Of a stretch of 64,000 bases of DNA, positions 26,488-38,586 are shown piece after piece. How positions within the stretch are numbered: position 1 is the first letter of the stretch; every line of letters starts with the position of its first letter. The notes beneath the pieces are model-generated. The model made no database searches. It worked only from the letters and a program-made list of their open reading frames with translations, and had not been told where the DNA came from. A program made the position numbers and the translations under genes. The DNA is from Cichorium intybus (lineage: Eukaryota; Streptophyta; Magnoliopsida; Asterales; Asteraceae), in assembly GCA_023525715.1 (NCBI GenBank), contig CM042010.1:82337894-82401893 (forward strand), in the 5' to 3' direction.

Positions 26488-29400
26488 TGTGACAACTAAA
26501 ATTTTATGTAAGTAATAGATAAATATAAGTATAGTAGAGGTATAAAGTTTGCAAGTTTTGGATTTCGTACGAAGAAGTTATGCCCCTGCAAAGTCGGAAA
26601 AAAAATAAATAAATAAAGAGAAAAGCTGGAAATTTTTAGACTAAGAGGATTCGTCTTAGTCTTATAAAATCAAGTAAAATTTAGACTAAGAGGACTAGTC
26701 TTAGTCTTAAGTCTGGAAAAAGGGTAAAATGGTCAAAGGAGGTAAAAATATGGTAATTTATGTTTTAAGACATTTTATTTAGTCATATTGAAGTATTACT
26801 TCAATATGAAGCAAGTCTTGAAAGCCCGAGGGCAAAATGGGAAACTAGGAGACAAAAGTGAAAGTATTAATTGTTAAACTTTAAAAATTGATACCTAAAA
26901 ATCTATAAGGATTTGGGAAAAAGTCATCTATAAGACTTTGGTAGATTTTGATGCAATAAAAATATAGGAAAAAGATTCGAGTCGTTTGGAGTTATAACAA
27001 AGAAATTATGACGGGTTAAAGATGATCAAAAAGTGGCAAAAAGGACCACATGGTCATGTTCAAGGATCCGTAACGAAAAATCTGATTAGAATCCGAATTA
27101 AGTCAGTAAGAAAGCTCATTCCTACCTTTCTAAAGGTACAAAGTTTGTAAATTTTGGATACCACATGAGAAAGTTATACCTAGGTGAAAATCAGGAAAAA
27201 TAATAAGAAAAGTTAGAAAATTTTACTAAGGCAAGATCCGAGGGGTACTTTTGGTATTTTGCATCAATTAAATCTAGAACCTGGTTTTGGTTTTCTCTGT
27301 GTGCGTATCTCATCCTTAGTTCACGTAAATCAGATATCTCCTTCCCGATAAAATACAAACTCACACCCACAAGGATGGAAATCGGATTTGAGAGTGAGAG
27401 AACCACAAAATCACACACACCTACTGCTATGTGCTCGAAATTGAGAGAGAGGGAGGAAGCCGACGAGTTCTAACAGCAAAAACCGAGCAAAAGGGAGTCG
27501 ATTAAGGATAGTTGCGTAGCAGCAACTCGACGACAGCAATCAGAGGAAGAAGGAGACGCGCTGTCGGCGTTGTTTTTTCGGCGAATCGCAGCCTCGGTGG
27601 CCGGTGACAGTGGGGTTGGTCGGAAAAAGCTTTATCAATGCGATTTCATGCTAGGAAAACTCTCGATTTCAGATTCTTGGGGGATTTGGCAGATTTAATT
27701 GAATGGTATAAACTCATTTTTTTGAACCCTAGTTTACCAAACTCGAAAATTCTACATGCATGATGGAATTGGTGCTTGGTTATAGCTTAAATGTTTGCTA
27801 GAAGTTTGAGTTCATGACCAAAGTATAAACTCTTGAATTTGGACAGATTTGAATGTGGTCTGAAGGTCAAATTATTGATGAAATTTCACTGCATTATGTT
27901 TAAAAAGATGGAATTTGATGCTTGGAATATGTTGGGCATTATATGTGAAAAGGTGTGATAATAACTTGTTAAAAGGCATGGTTATGTATGTTTGAAAGAG
28001 AAGTATGATATTTGTATCATGCATAAAAGGAATAATGTTGGAAAAGTGTCATAAGTTCATATGCATCAAAGAACCCATTTGAAAAGTACTAATCTAGTGC
28101 AATTTGACAGCTTTGACTTTTCTGTCAAAGTCAAACCACAAGTCTAGAAATCAAATTAGTTGGGTTAGGTTTGGTTTATGTTAAAATTAGACTTGTATTC
28201 ATGATATGCTATTAGTATAGAACTATAAACACTAAAGAATCAAGAAAGTGAAGCTAGTTAGCTTGGTGATAATCAAGTGACAAAAAGGGGAGCAAATTTG
28301 GCTTTTATAAAGTCTAAATGGGACAATAATGAAAAATTGATGCTTGTGATCAAGAAACTAATTAAAATATGATTCATGAGACATATTTACATTTGAAGAT
28401 GACAATATTGAATTGGGGATACAAGTATGGTTAAACATCTTATAAAGTATCAATTAGTCATAAAAAGACTATAATTAGATTATTTTTAGTAAATTGGCCG
28501 TTTTAGGCCTAAGAAGCAAAAGTTTGAGAATTTACCCTAAGACTTGAACAACATGATTCATTGTCATGTTGTTATACTATATTAAAAGGACGTTGGAGGT
28601 TTGGATCAAGAAAAGTTAAGTTTTTGTTAAGCCTAAAAATGACTTAATCAGAAACGGTTGAACTAAAAAGTTACCGTTTAAGCGAATACGAGCTCATGAG
28701 GGCATGGAATGAATTTATATCAACGTTTATATGTTGTTGGGTGGTTTTGGCAACAAAATGTATAAAAAGTGTGATGTTTAAAAATAATTTTTATTTTTAT
28801 AACTTTAGCGGCAAAAATGCCAAAAATAGAATAAAAGAGCGAAAGGAGGAATGTTTTGACATCTAACAATTTATATTGATTTATACATCTGTTGAGATCA
28901 GAAAGTTACTAAAATTTCATGTTAAAACCCACGAAAATACAATTAGGCAAAGTAGGATGCCTAAATAGAAAAACGGTCAAAAAGAGTTGAAACGAAAAGT
29001 AGCTTAAAAGGTTCCAAAAAGCGTTACCAATGTTATAAACACTATTAGTACATTGTTGGGTTATATAACAATGACTTAAACAAGAGTTTACACAAATTTT
29101 GGACTAAGTTCTCAAAACGGGACAAAAAGGGTAAATTTGTCCAAAATGGTTTTTATGGTTTAAGACCCATACTTAGCCACCAGAATGAACTTAGATAACG
29201 ACTAGAAGTAGTCTAAGAATGAGTAGATAAATGTATTATGTTTACTTGCAAATACGTTCTAATCTTCTATTAAATTAATAGAGGTTTGAAGGATGCTTGG
29301 AAGCAGCGAAAGGCTAGAGAAAGTGGATTAGTGTAGCTAGACGTACCTAGCTACTAAGGTGAGTACATGTGGCCTTTTCCCACTATGGGGTACATGACAA

Positions 29401-30638
29401 ATTATTGATAAAGCTTTTATGTGACGTTTTTGAATATTAAATTATATGCAAATCATTCTAGTTACGATATGATTATGAAAGTTTTATAAGATGATTGTGA
29501 AAGAATGTTTTGGCGTCAAGCCTACAATGATTACAAAAGTATGTTTCCGACATTCAGCCTACTATGTTATTGAAATATTGTTTTGGCTTTAAGCCTACTC
29601 TGCTTATGAAAGAATTAAAATTTTAATGTTTATATTATTGTACATGCGTATCATGGCATTATATGATTTATTATACAAAAGAAAAGTTGTTTAATTATGC
29701 ATGCATAGAGTGTGATTGCAAGAGTCAGCGAGGTCCGGACACGTCCCCGTAACGGGACAAGACTCTACTGGGATGGTACCTCCCGTCGCGAAGTAGAAGT
29801 CTTCAGGCGTCATTATAGGATGACCTGTTCTCCTATTTTGGCGAGCTTTGGTCTTTATCGACCTCTAGGCGCGGTATATAACCACGAGCTTTTGTCACGA
29901 ATGTGACCTGGTCTTTTGACCTAAGGCGCGGGTAGGAAAACCTGCGAGCTTTGCATTGGTGTGTGTGAATCATGCATTCCATATGAACCTATTATGTATG
30001 ACACATATTGAATGGAATATATTGTTTAAGTTTCAAGATTTTATGAGCTGGTCTCACAAAGAATTTTTGAAAGTAAATGTCATCTATATGACTTAGATCG
30101 TAAAGAAGTTTTGGAAAGTAAATGTCATATTATATGACTTATTTTGCAAAGAATTTTGAAAAGAAATATGCCAAAATATGATATTGCTTATAAAGCATTT
30201 TTAACAATGTTTTGAGTCTAAAACCCATGTAGCTCACGAGACGTTTTCTTCTTACGTATTTTATTTTATGTCATGTATCCCAGGTTTTAGACACGAGATA
30301 TAGGAGCAAGTAGATGACACAGAGAAGTTGGGATGTTAGATGGAATAAATCTTGGCTGATGTACTGGTTTGTAATCGTAACTTGCTTTCTATGGTTTAGT
30401 TTGGTATGAAGTTGTAACCCCTGAAGTGGTTTAAATATTCTTAAAACTAAAATGTTTTTGTTGGGACCGAAATTTTAAGACGTGACTTTAAGTCATGAGA
30501 AATGTTTTTAAAAGTTGACATTTTGTCACATAATGTTTTAAAACATGATGGAATAGCGCTACTATGTTTTAATGTTTATGCACTTTTGGCGTTATCATGT
30601 TTTTCAAAAAAAAAAATTACGAAAATCGGGGTGTTACA
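26488..30638 (+). repeat. Second LTR of LARD-like element
   Basis: 4151 bp, nearly identical to 19031-23186, with a 9-bp deletion in the segment matching about 19653-19661, an 8-bp insertion near 29189 and scattered substitutions. Confidence 0.88.
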
Positions 30639-30892
30639 AGTTGGTATCAGAGCCATAGTTTAAGCGAATTAGGTGTCGAGACTCGAACCTAGGCTTAAAC
30701 TGTGTGAAGATGAAGTGAGAATACAGACTTAAAATAAGACAGTAAGTAGAAGGATGAGAGTTGTCATAGGATGTATCGTAAGATAGGTTGTTGAACCTAA
30801 GATCCTAAGATAGGTTGCAGACCTATAGGGTGGTTAGACTATCAAGTCTAAGATAAGGTTGGATATTTAGGAGAACTATGTGTTTTGTTTTC
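30639..30892 (+). repeat. Truncated internal copy after the second LTR
   Basis: 254 bp matching 23187-23440, including the primer-binding site. Homology stops at a GTTTTC that both sides share, after which LINE sequence begins. Confidence 0.8.
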
Positions 30893-31187
30893 ACTCATAT
30901 GATTTCTAAGTTAGATAGTGGTCAAAGTAGTCACGGGGGTGATAATGACGTGGATAATGGGAGGGTGGATACTCCAAAACTCCTACTCACGGTGATGGTG
31001 GTGTCGATGTTCTGCATAGAGAAAAAGAGTAGCTTAATCAATTTTCGGCTAAGAGGCATTCGGCATCGGTTTTTGAAAAACTAGACAATGCTATTGCGGT
31101 GGGGCATACGCTTGGATTGGATATGTCGGGGTGTGTTGATACACTTCATAAGATTATTAATGTTCATGGAGCTTCTCTTGGTCATCA
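30893..31187 (+). pseudogene. LINE ORF1 C-terminus and ORF1-ORF2 junction
   Basis: Short frames with a Ser/Asp-rich composition (KLDSGQSSHGGDND) similar to the LINE linker before the insertion, then stops. ORF2 begins at 31188. A piece of LINE may be missing at the 30892 junction. Confidence 0.5.
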
Positions 31188-34100
31188 ATGAATATTCTTT
31201 CCATTAATATTCAAGGTGTGCGGGTGATGGCTAAGAGACAGTGGGTTAATAGGTTATGTAACAGGCATCACATTATTTTTCTTTCTATTCAAGAAACCAA
31301 ACTTACTTTAGTTTATTTGCGGGTGATTCATCAGTTTTGGGGAAATAATGTTTTTGATTTTGCCTCGAGTTCGGCTAGAGGGATGTCGGGTGGTATTCTT
31401 TGTATTTGGAATAAATTGGTGTTTCAGAAGACTAAGGTGTCGTGTTTTTAAAATTATTTGGTGGTGGAAGGTGTTTGGTTGGCGACTGGGGTGCAAGTTA
31501 TGTTTATTTCGGTGTATACTCCTCAATTGTTGGTAGACAAAAGGTTGGTATGTCATGCTATTGGGGTTTGTCTTTGTAGTTGGGTGGGTCCGGTGGTAGT
31601 TATAGGCGATTTTAATGAAGTTCGGGATACGTCTGAGAGGTTCGGGTTTGAGTTCATTCAACATCATGCGGATGTGTTTAATGGTTTTATTTTAGATTCA
31701 GAGCTGGTTGATGTTTCTATGGGGGTTGTTTCTTTTACTTGGACGAATCGATGGGCTACCAAAATGAGTAGACTTGTTAGATTTTTGGTTTCAGAGAGTT
31801 TTTAGATGTTTTTAATGGTATCACAGGGGTAGTTCTGAAGAAAGATATTCCGGATCATCGGCCTATTGTGTTGAAAGAGAAAGTGTTTGATTATGGTCCT
31901 ACGCCCTTCAGGTTTTTTAATTCTTGGTTGGATATTGATGGTTTTACCGATATGGTGGTCGATACGTGGCGAAATGATGACATTAACCACAATAACTATA
32001 TGGTTTGTTTTAAAAGTAAATTCAAGCACCTTAAAGAAATTATTAGAAGTTGGATTGGTGAGTACAAAGCTAAGGTCAAGGAGGCTGTGGTCGTGCATCA
32101 AAAGCGGCCTCGGTCATGATTGGGGGCAGATATTGCTAAGAAACTGTCGGCTGTAGATACTAATGTTTTGGAGATTGATTTTACCCGGGAGGAAACTCCT
32201 GGTCCTAATGGTTTTTCTTTTGATTTCTTTAGGCACTTTTGGGATCTTGTGGAGGATGATGTCGTCAATTTGGTTATGGAGTTTTGTAATACTTCATACT
32301 TTCCTAAGGGGTGTAATCCTTCATTTATTGCTTTGATTCCTAAGGTGAATGATCCTCGATTGGTTTCTGACTTTAGACCTATTAGTCTAATTGGTTGCCA
32401 ATATAAAAATGTTGCCAAACTGCTTGCGAATCGGATAGTATGGTGATTGGTGGGTATATTAGTCCGGAACAGTCTGCGTTTTTGAAAGGTCGATTCATTC
32501 TTGATGGCCCAATGATTCTTAATGAGGTGATGGGTTGGTATAAGCATAAACACAAGAAGCTTTTGCGTTTAAAGTTGACTTTGAAAAAGCTTACGATTAT
32601 CTTCGTTGGGAGTTTCTGGATGTGGTTATGGCTGAGATGGGGTTTGGTTTTCGGTGGAGGAGATGGATTGAGGGGTGTTTTACTAATGTTTGTGCTTCTA
32701 TTCTTGTTAATGGTGTTCCGATTGATGAGTTTGAAATGGCTAGGGGTTTAAGACAAGGAGATCCGTTATCTCCTTTTCTGTTTATCATCGCCATGGAAGG
32801 TCTTCATGCCATTGTCTCGAAGGCGGTGTAGTGTAATCTTATCAACGGGGTGTCATTGGACAATGATGGGTTGGTTATTTCTCATTTGATGTATGATGAT
32901 GATGTTATTTTTCTTTGTGATTGGGATGTTCGTTGTGCTAGAAATCTGATTGGCTTGCTGAGGTGTTTTTATGTTATTTCTGGTTTGAAGATAAATGTAA
33001 GTAAGAGCAAGATACTTGGAGTTGGAGTTGAGAATTTTGAGATCAGGAGATGGTGAGTATGATGGATTGTGGAGTTGCGGATAGTCCGATTACCTATTTG
33101 GGAGTTCCTGTGGGTTGTAACATGGGTCGTATCAAGCATTGGAATAAAATTGTGGACAAATTTAAAATTAGACTGTCCTCGTGGCATGCTCGAATGTTAT
33201 CAGTTGGTGGTTATTTGGCGCTCATCAAGGCGGTCTTGGGTAGCTTGCCCACTTACTATTTGTCCGTGTATCGTATTCCTGTAGGTGTTGACAAAGTTTT
33301 GGAATCGTTGAGGAATAATTTTTTTATTGGTGCTGATTTGGAGGAAAGGAAAATGACATGGGTGGCTTGGAGGAAGTGTATGGCGAGTATGGAGTTAGGA
33401 GGTTTGGGAGTTGGGAGTATCTTTAGCTTGAATTGTGCTCTTTTGTATAAATGGATTTGGCGGTTTAGAACAACGCCAAGGATTTGTGGGCTAAGGTGAT
33501 TTTTTCGATTCATGGAGGTGATGTCGAGTGGAATAGGTTGCGACGCAGTTGGGGGGGGGGGTCAGCCCTTGGTTGGAAATCTTAAAATCGATTACCCATT
33601 TGAAAGAGAAAGGGGTTGATTTGTTCGCTAGGTGTAAGCGGCATGTAGGGGATGGGATAAACACTTCTTTTTGGAATGATTTGTGGTGTGGTGATGTATG
33701 CTTGCGTGATAAATTTAATCGTGTGTTTGCTTTGGATCTACATAACAATTGCATGGTGGCGGAGAGAGTTAATCGTCATAGTTGGGGGCCTTGTTTGTGT
33801 CATTTTCCTAGTGGTGGGGTCGAGTTAGATCAGTTTCAAGCCTTGAAGGTGCTAATGGATCAGGTGGTGATTTTGAATAAGGAAGATGCTTAGGTTTGGG
33901 ATCCAGATCCAGTGGGGGTTACTCGGTGACGTCGGGTAGGAGTTTCATTGACAATTTCGTTTTGGAGGTGTCAAATATAAAGACTAGGTGGAATCCGGTT
34001 CTCATTGCTAAGGTAAATGTTTTTATTTGGAAACTTAGGTTGAATCGTCTGCCTTCCAAAGTTAATCTGGAAAGGAGAGGTATGGATTTGGATTCTATTT

Positions 34101-34455
34101 TGTGCCCGGTTTGTATGACAGATGTGGAGACGGTTAATCATCTTTTCTTTTCTGGTGAGATGGCCCTTGATCTTTGGGCGACGGTGGCGAGATGGTGGGA
34201 GCTTGATATTCTGATATGTTCTTCTATTAATGATTGAGATTCTTGGTTTGATGATCTCTGGATGAAGAAGAAGGCAAAAGTGTGTGTCGAGGTGGTTTGC
34301 AATTCGTTGGGATGGGCGATTTGGTCTTTTCGGAATAGGTCATTGTTTGATAAGAGTAAGTCTCGTAAGGCGGCTTTGTGAGATTTTATTCAATCCCAAT
34401 CGTTTCTTTGGGTTTGTGCTAGGTTTCGTTCACTTAGAATTTCTTGGAGTGATTA
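31188..34455 (+). pseudogene. LINE ORF2: endonuclease, RT, zinc-binding end
   Basis: Starts MNILSINIQGV, the usual start of the AP-type endonuclease in these LINEs. QETK, IGDFNEVR, SFTWTN and DHRP mark its catalytic blocks (to about 31865). RT follows with GPNGFSFDFFR, LIPKVNDP, DFRPISLIG, GLRQGDPLSPFLF and the catalytic box at 32892-32903, which reads YDDD where Y/FADD is standard. The C-terminal region (33896-34237) has the CPVC...H zinc-binding motif with WKLRLNRLPSKVNL. About a hundred residues seem deleted near 32115 between endonuclease and RT. Many stops and frameshifts (31449, 31803, 32119, 32444, 32829, 33053, 33497) make it non-functional. Confidence 0.85.
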
Positions 34456-34541
34456 GGTGTCTAATCCTAATGTAATTATTACCTCTTTGTAATTTTTGCT
34501 AGCGTTTTGCTAGATTTTTAATTTAATCTTTTGCCGCCGTT

Positions 34542-34544
<3 letters not shown>
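34456..34544 (+). other. LINE 3' trailer
   Basis: Non-coding trailer with repeated TTTTGCTAG words and GCCGCCGTTCAAA at the end. It is related in style to the trailer at about 4640-4704. No poly(A) follows, only (TA)n. Confidence 0.65.

Positions 34545-34633
<89 letters not shown>
34545..34633. repeat. (TA)n microsatellite at LINE 3' end
   Basis: About 89 bp of AT dinucleotides between the LINE trailer and ACACCCGTGCAATGC. It may be part of the target microsatellite (compare 5653-5726) or a converted tail. Confidence 0.95.
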
Positions 34634-34636
<3 letters not shown>

Positions 34637-34710
34637 CCGTGCAATGCAGCGGACGACGATTAGTTTTTTTCAATGATTAGTTATTTTCAGAAATACAACA
34701 ATCCTAAAGA
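34634..34710 (-). mobile_element. Helitron 3'-end-like fragment
   Basis: CACCCGTGCAATGCAGCGG followed by CGATTAGTTTTTTT resembles the minus-strand 3' end of the Helitron at 690 (cccgcgcaatgcggcggg then attagtttttt). The terminal CTAG expected to the left is replaced by (TA)n. No 5' end found. Confidence 0.4.
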
Positions 34711-36440
34711 TGTGACAACTGTCAATTTGGTCAACAAAAGTCAACCTAAATCAACCGAAGCGTACGTTAGGTTAATATGTTGAAATGTAAATTTTCATAA
34801 CTTTTACGATGTATTATTGAATATTATAATACTGCGTATGCTAATTCAAATCAATTATCGGGTTAACGCTGTAAATACGGAAAATAAACTACAGTAGCGT
34901 AAAACGATGTATTCGTGAACACGAATTCGTAGATATATAAAACGTCGAAAACAGAGTTCGCATGTGAAAGTTACAACAGTTAAGCGCTGGGAACAATAAA
35001 CGTACACAGGGTTTGGACCCTAAAATACAAAACGTGGTGCCTTAAGCATCAAAAATGAAATAACGGATCACATATTATGAAGTGTAATATTGTCTAGTAT
35101 TAATTTCATAGCCAAATTTATTTTCCGGTAAAATGAAAAAAACCGCGTATTCGGAAGAATACTGCGCTTAAACGTATATATCCTTACCTAACGAGTTACG
35201 AATCAATCTAAATAGATGTTTACTAATATTTTTATACATAATATTGATTTATAAAATTATATCTCCGAAAACGTATAAAAATACACAAAACGTTTTACCA
35301 CTTTTTATAAAAACACTCAATTATATAATAAATGTGCATGTTTTATAAATGACCAACACAATACCAAGCTCGTTTTTAGTTGAATCACGCTTCAAGGGTG
35401 AGTTCATACCCATCTTTTTCATATTTTTATTCAAGTTTTTAGGGGGAGAATACAAGACTACACTATAAAAATGGTTATTTATACATGTTTTTTTAACTAG
35501 TTTTTGTGTAAAAATGTTTTCTACCTGAAATAACGTTAGATCCAAGTATTATGAACATTATTATGTGATATCTTTAGCAAAAATACAAATCTATGAAAAT
35601 AAGAACATAAACATGTTAGAAGTTCTAAGGGAAAGTCATAAAAATAAAACTAATAAAAGCTACGTTTTTATGAACGGAATATGACTTTTCTAGCAAAAAT
35701 GGTAAGTTATTACACAATTTTTATGGGAATTAACTTAAAAAGATGTTTTACGAACATTTAAACAAGTTAACTTATATATATGTGTATATACATATGTACA
35801 ACAGAACAGTTAAAATAAACTTTAATATGTATAGTTTATGGGTACAAGCACTATCATGACTTTTTGGAACAAAACAAATAATTATATGAAAGTATATAAT
35901 TATTATACACTATTTTATTATCATAAAAAGTGATAATGGCAAATACAATGGTTTTTCATATATAAACAAACGTAAACAAGTTGATAAAAATTTTGTGAGA
36001 CGGGTCTTCACCGTACTTATTTAAGTACACATACTAAAAGTCATGAATTTATAACCAGAGTCTCGGTAAGAGAGCGTGATATTTGTGTATAGATCTATAT
36101 GAGATTGACAAACCCGCACCTAAGCTGCTAGCTACAGCTAGACCGTCTGGGGTAACAAATGTCTAACATTCCGACGCCTGAAGAACGTCGCAGCAGGCCT
36201 ACATTGGTAACCGTATGATTATAGGGAGTCTCACATGGGACATAAACGATACATTTAGTTTACATGTAAACAAGTATTTAAATGGTTTTATACAAGAATA
36301 AAACTACGTAACACTATTTTCAAATATAGAAATACTTATACCTTGTCGGTCTTTGGGTTTTTAAGACTACAACTCATTGATAAGAAAATATTGGATTTTC
36401 TGGGTTCAAATACTATCTTTTACAAGGAAAAATGATACAT

Positions 36441-36900
36441 ACAAGTTTTATGGAAATTAAAACTACATTTATTCAAGATATAAATATAAGTATGGTTTTA
36501 CTTATACATACGAGTTTTATGGAATTTAAAACTACATTTTATCAAGATACAAATATAAGTTTTACTTATACATACGAGTTTTATGGAATTTAAAACTACA
36601 TTTTATCAAGATACAAATATAAGTACGATTTTACATATACATACAGTTTTATGGAATTTAAAACTACATTTTATCAACATACACATAAGTATGATTTTTC
36701 CCTTACACAAGGGTTTTATTTTTTTTTAGAACGGCATACAAACCTACTCCTACTCCTAAACTACACCTTAATACCACCTATGTCTCCAATGAGACTTGAA
36801 CCCTCGAACTCATATAGGGAGGGAAACACCTGATGCCGTTAGGCTAAAAGCCCTTTGGCTTACACAAGGGTTTTATAGAATTTAAAACTACAACATAGTT
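36441..36900. repeat. Tandem repeat of about 64-70 bp, about five copies
   Basis: Units contain GTTTTATGGAATTTAAAACT and TATCAAGATACAAATATAAG; starts near 36441, 36511, 36575, 36644 and 36711. The last unit is interrupted by the SINE. Confidence 0.8.
36719..36859 (-). mobile_element. tRNA-derived SINE with 16-bp TSD
   Basis: Read on the minus strand, 141 bp begin near an A-box-like TAGCCTAACGGC, contain a B-box-like GGTTCAAGTCTC, and end in a 9-nt A-run (T-run 36719-36727 on plus). A perfect 16-bp duplication TTACACAAGGGTTTTA flanks it at 36703-36718 and 36860-36875. Internal Pol III promoter, short length, A-tail and long TSD together define a tRNA-related SINE. No tRNA cloverleaf can be completed, so it is not a tRNA gene. 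Confidence 0.85.
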
Positions 36901-36905
36901 AAAGA

Positions 36906-37003
36906 TGATGGGGTTTGATAAATAAAATAGAGCGTTTTACGCTAAAACTGCAACGGAAGCTTTTTAAAATAACTAGTTTATTTTAGACCATTTTAAGCAA
37001 AAC
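36906..37003 (-). repeat. Copia B 3' LTR, distal piece
   Basis: 98 bp between a plausible TG boundary at 36906 and the gypsy insertion. The right-hand piece continues exactly after the AAAAC duplication. The outer boundary is uncertain by a few bases because no partner LTR is visible. Confidence 0.45.
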
Positions 37004-38546
37004 TGTAACACCCGGTTTCTCAATTTATAGGATACACCAATTTCATTAATCAAGTATAATACTATTAGTGGTGTAACCTCAAAAAGAGCAACAAGTTTAC
37101 AAAGTTATATCAAAAGCATAGTTTAAGTATTTACTTATGTACAAACAAGTCTCATACTAGTTTACTCAAAACCGGATTTTTACAAAAGACATAGTCCAAC
37201 ACAAGAAAATAAGTAAGTCCAAGTCCAAAGTCCATATCCCAACCAGCTAACCCTCCGTGATGCGTTTCCCACGATCTGTACTTCCAGAACCTAACACAAT
37301 TAACATTAACAAACAATATATGAGCTTTGAAAGCTCTGTGAGTAATTAAAGTTTAACTGGACAGTAATTGTCCAACATTTCTTTCACAACTTTCTCAATA
37401 AACCATCTTGATCCTTAATATATTCTCATAATGAGGTTCATTATTCCAAACACTCATAATTGGTATTCTCAACCAATTTCAAAACAACTCAAATCATACT
37501 GCTCCTGTAATAAACATCAATACCAACACATAATTCATCTATTAATAACTACTCTCCTGTTGTGGAATCGATATGTGGAACTCCTGCACCTCGTGTATGT
37601 TCTTGCCTAGCTTTAGCTGTAGCATAACAACTCACTCTCATTACTCAAGTTAAGAATAATTTCAATCACACCCAATAGTTATCAAAATCAAGGAGTTTGT
37701 ATCATTGAAGCAAGTTACCATCAAAAGATAACAATAATATCACAGTTGTAACCTTCAATTTCATCACTTAAATACATGTAACCCTAGGAATACAATATAA
37801 ACACTTCACTAGCTCGATTTTTATAGTTAGAACTCTTTTATACTAACTATTCCACATAATTTAGCTCTAACTTTAACAAATTCCAGGTGGCTCATCAAGA
37901 CCACAAGGAATTACCTCAAATCAAATAACTCAACCATCAAAACAAGGTCAAAATCGAAGAGAATTACCTTTCAAGCTCAAAGTATCAATCCCTAGCTTCA
38001 ATTCGAGAAAGATAGGCTCTAAAATCGACTTAGGAGGCTTAGAAATGGTTTTCTAGGGTTTTGAGAGGTTTTAGACGAAAAGGGTTTTAACCCCAAATGA
38101 ATCAAAATCGTATTTTTAAAACAGATCTATGCGATTACACGGCCCGTGTAACTTACGGCATGAAATTGAAATTTGATCTGCAGAACTACACGACCCGTGT
38201 AGATATTACACGACCCGTGCTGCACAAATTACACGACCCGTGTCAATGTTACACGACCCGTGTAACTCACGGTATGCAATTGAGTTTTAGTCTACAATTT
38301 TTACACGACCCGTGTCAATACTACACGACCCGTGTAACTCACTGTGTGCTCAAAACATTCACGAGGGATTCTTACACGACCCGTGTAACTTTAACACGAC
38401 CCGTGTAACTCCTTTTTAGCATTTTTCAACTTCAAACTTCTACCAAATGGGATTTTTAACTACCAAACTCATGCAATAATCTAACTAATCTTTAATTGCA
38501 CCAAGATTAACTCAAAATCTCTAAATTTTAATAACACGGTATTACA
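37004..38546 (-). repeat. Left (3') LTR of gypsy element
   Basis: 1543 bp, TGTAACACCCGG to CGGTATTACA. Nine copies of an ACACGRCCCGTGT motif lie at 38135-38410, within 140-410 bp of the LTR start on the minus strand. Confidence 0.93.
38135..38410. repeat. Nine-copy inverted-repeat motif array
   Basis: Motif TTACACG-ACC-CGTGTAA: 5-7-bp arms around a 3-nt centre, spaced irregularly by unique DNA. One copy has centre GCC. The partner LTR array (44538-44832) has ten copies because of one extra 20-bp unit. Confidence 0.93.
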
Positions 38547-38553
38547 AGTACTT

Positions 38554-38562
38554 ACCCCCTTC
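38554..38562 (-). other. Polypurine tract of gypsy element
   Basis: GAAGGGGGT on the minus strand, a few bases before the LTR start. Confidence 0.75.
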
Positions 38563-38586
38563 AAAAGATTCCGTCCTCGGAATCTC

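Larger units (their letters stand above)
19031..30892 (+). mobile_element. LARD-like long-LTR element, non-coding, right end lost
   Basis: Two repeats of about 4.15 kb (19031-23186, 26488-30638) flank 3.3 kb of internal sequence with no long ORF. The first LTR is followed by a primer-binding site (23190-23202) and a purine tract precedes the second. LTRs over 4 kb with a non-coding 3-3.5 kb interior define LARDs, thought to be mobilised by gypsy proteins (family knowledge). The second LTR is followed by another primer-binding site and 254 bp repeating 23187-23440 before LINE sequence returns, so this is a truncated tandem, not a simple LTR-int-LTR unit. LTRs look about 99% identical by eye. 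No right TSD. Confidence 0.85.
34711..36905. other. Decayed LTR-like sequence with tandem repeats and a SINE
   Basis: Starts TGTGACAACTGTC, like the start of gypsy-type LTRs. Contains a GACGCCTGAAGA block (about 36170-36183) that resembles, in reverse, the structured block of the LARD LTR. No coding frame, partner LTR or TSD was found, so orientation and boundaries are unresolved. The right part holds the tandem repeat and SINE listed separately. Confidence 0.4.

Noticed and set aside
30638..30642. AAGTT next to the second LARD LTR as a TSD matching 19026-19030
   Set aside because: The same AAGTTGG follows the first LTR as part of the primer-binding region, so the match is coincidental.
19031..30892. 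Two 4.4-kb direct repeats as a segmental duplication
   Set aside because: TG...CA ends, primer-binding sites and a purine tract identify LTRs of one element.
36719..36859. tRNA gene suggested by A- and B-box-like motifs
   Set aside because: No cloverleaf or acceptor stem, and an A-tail plus 16-bp TSD show a SINE.
38135..38410. Regularly repeated palindromes resembling a CRISPR array
   Set aside because: Repeats are 13-17 bp with irregular, similar spacers, sit inside an LTR and recur in the partner LTR; the host is a plant.
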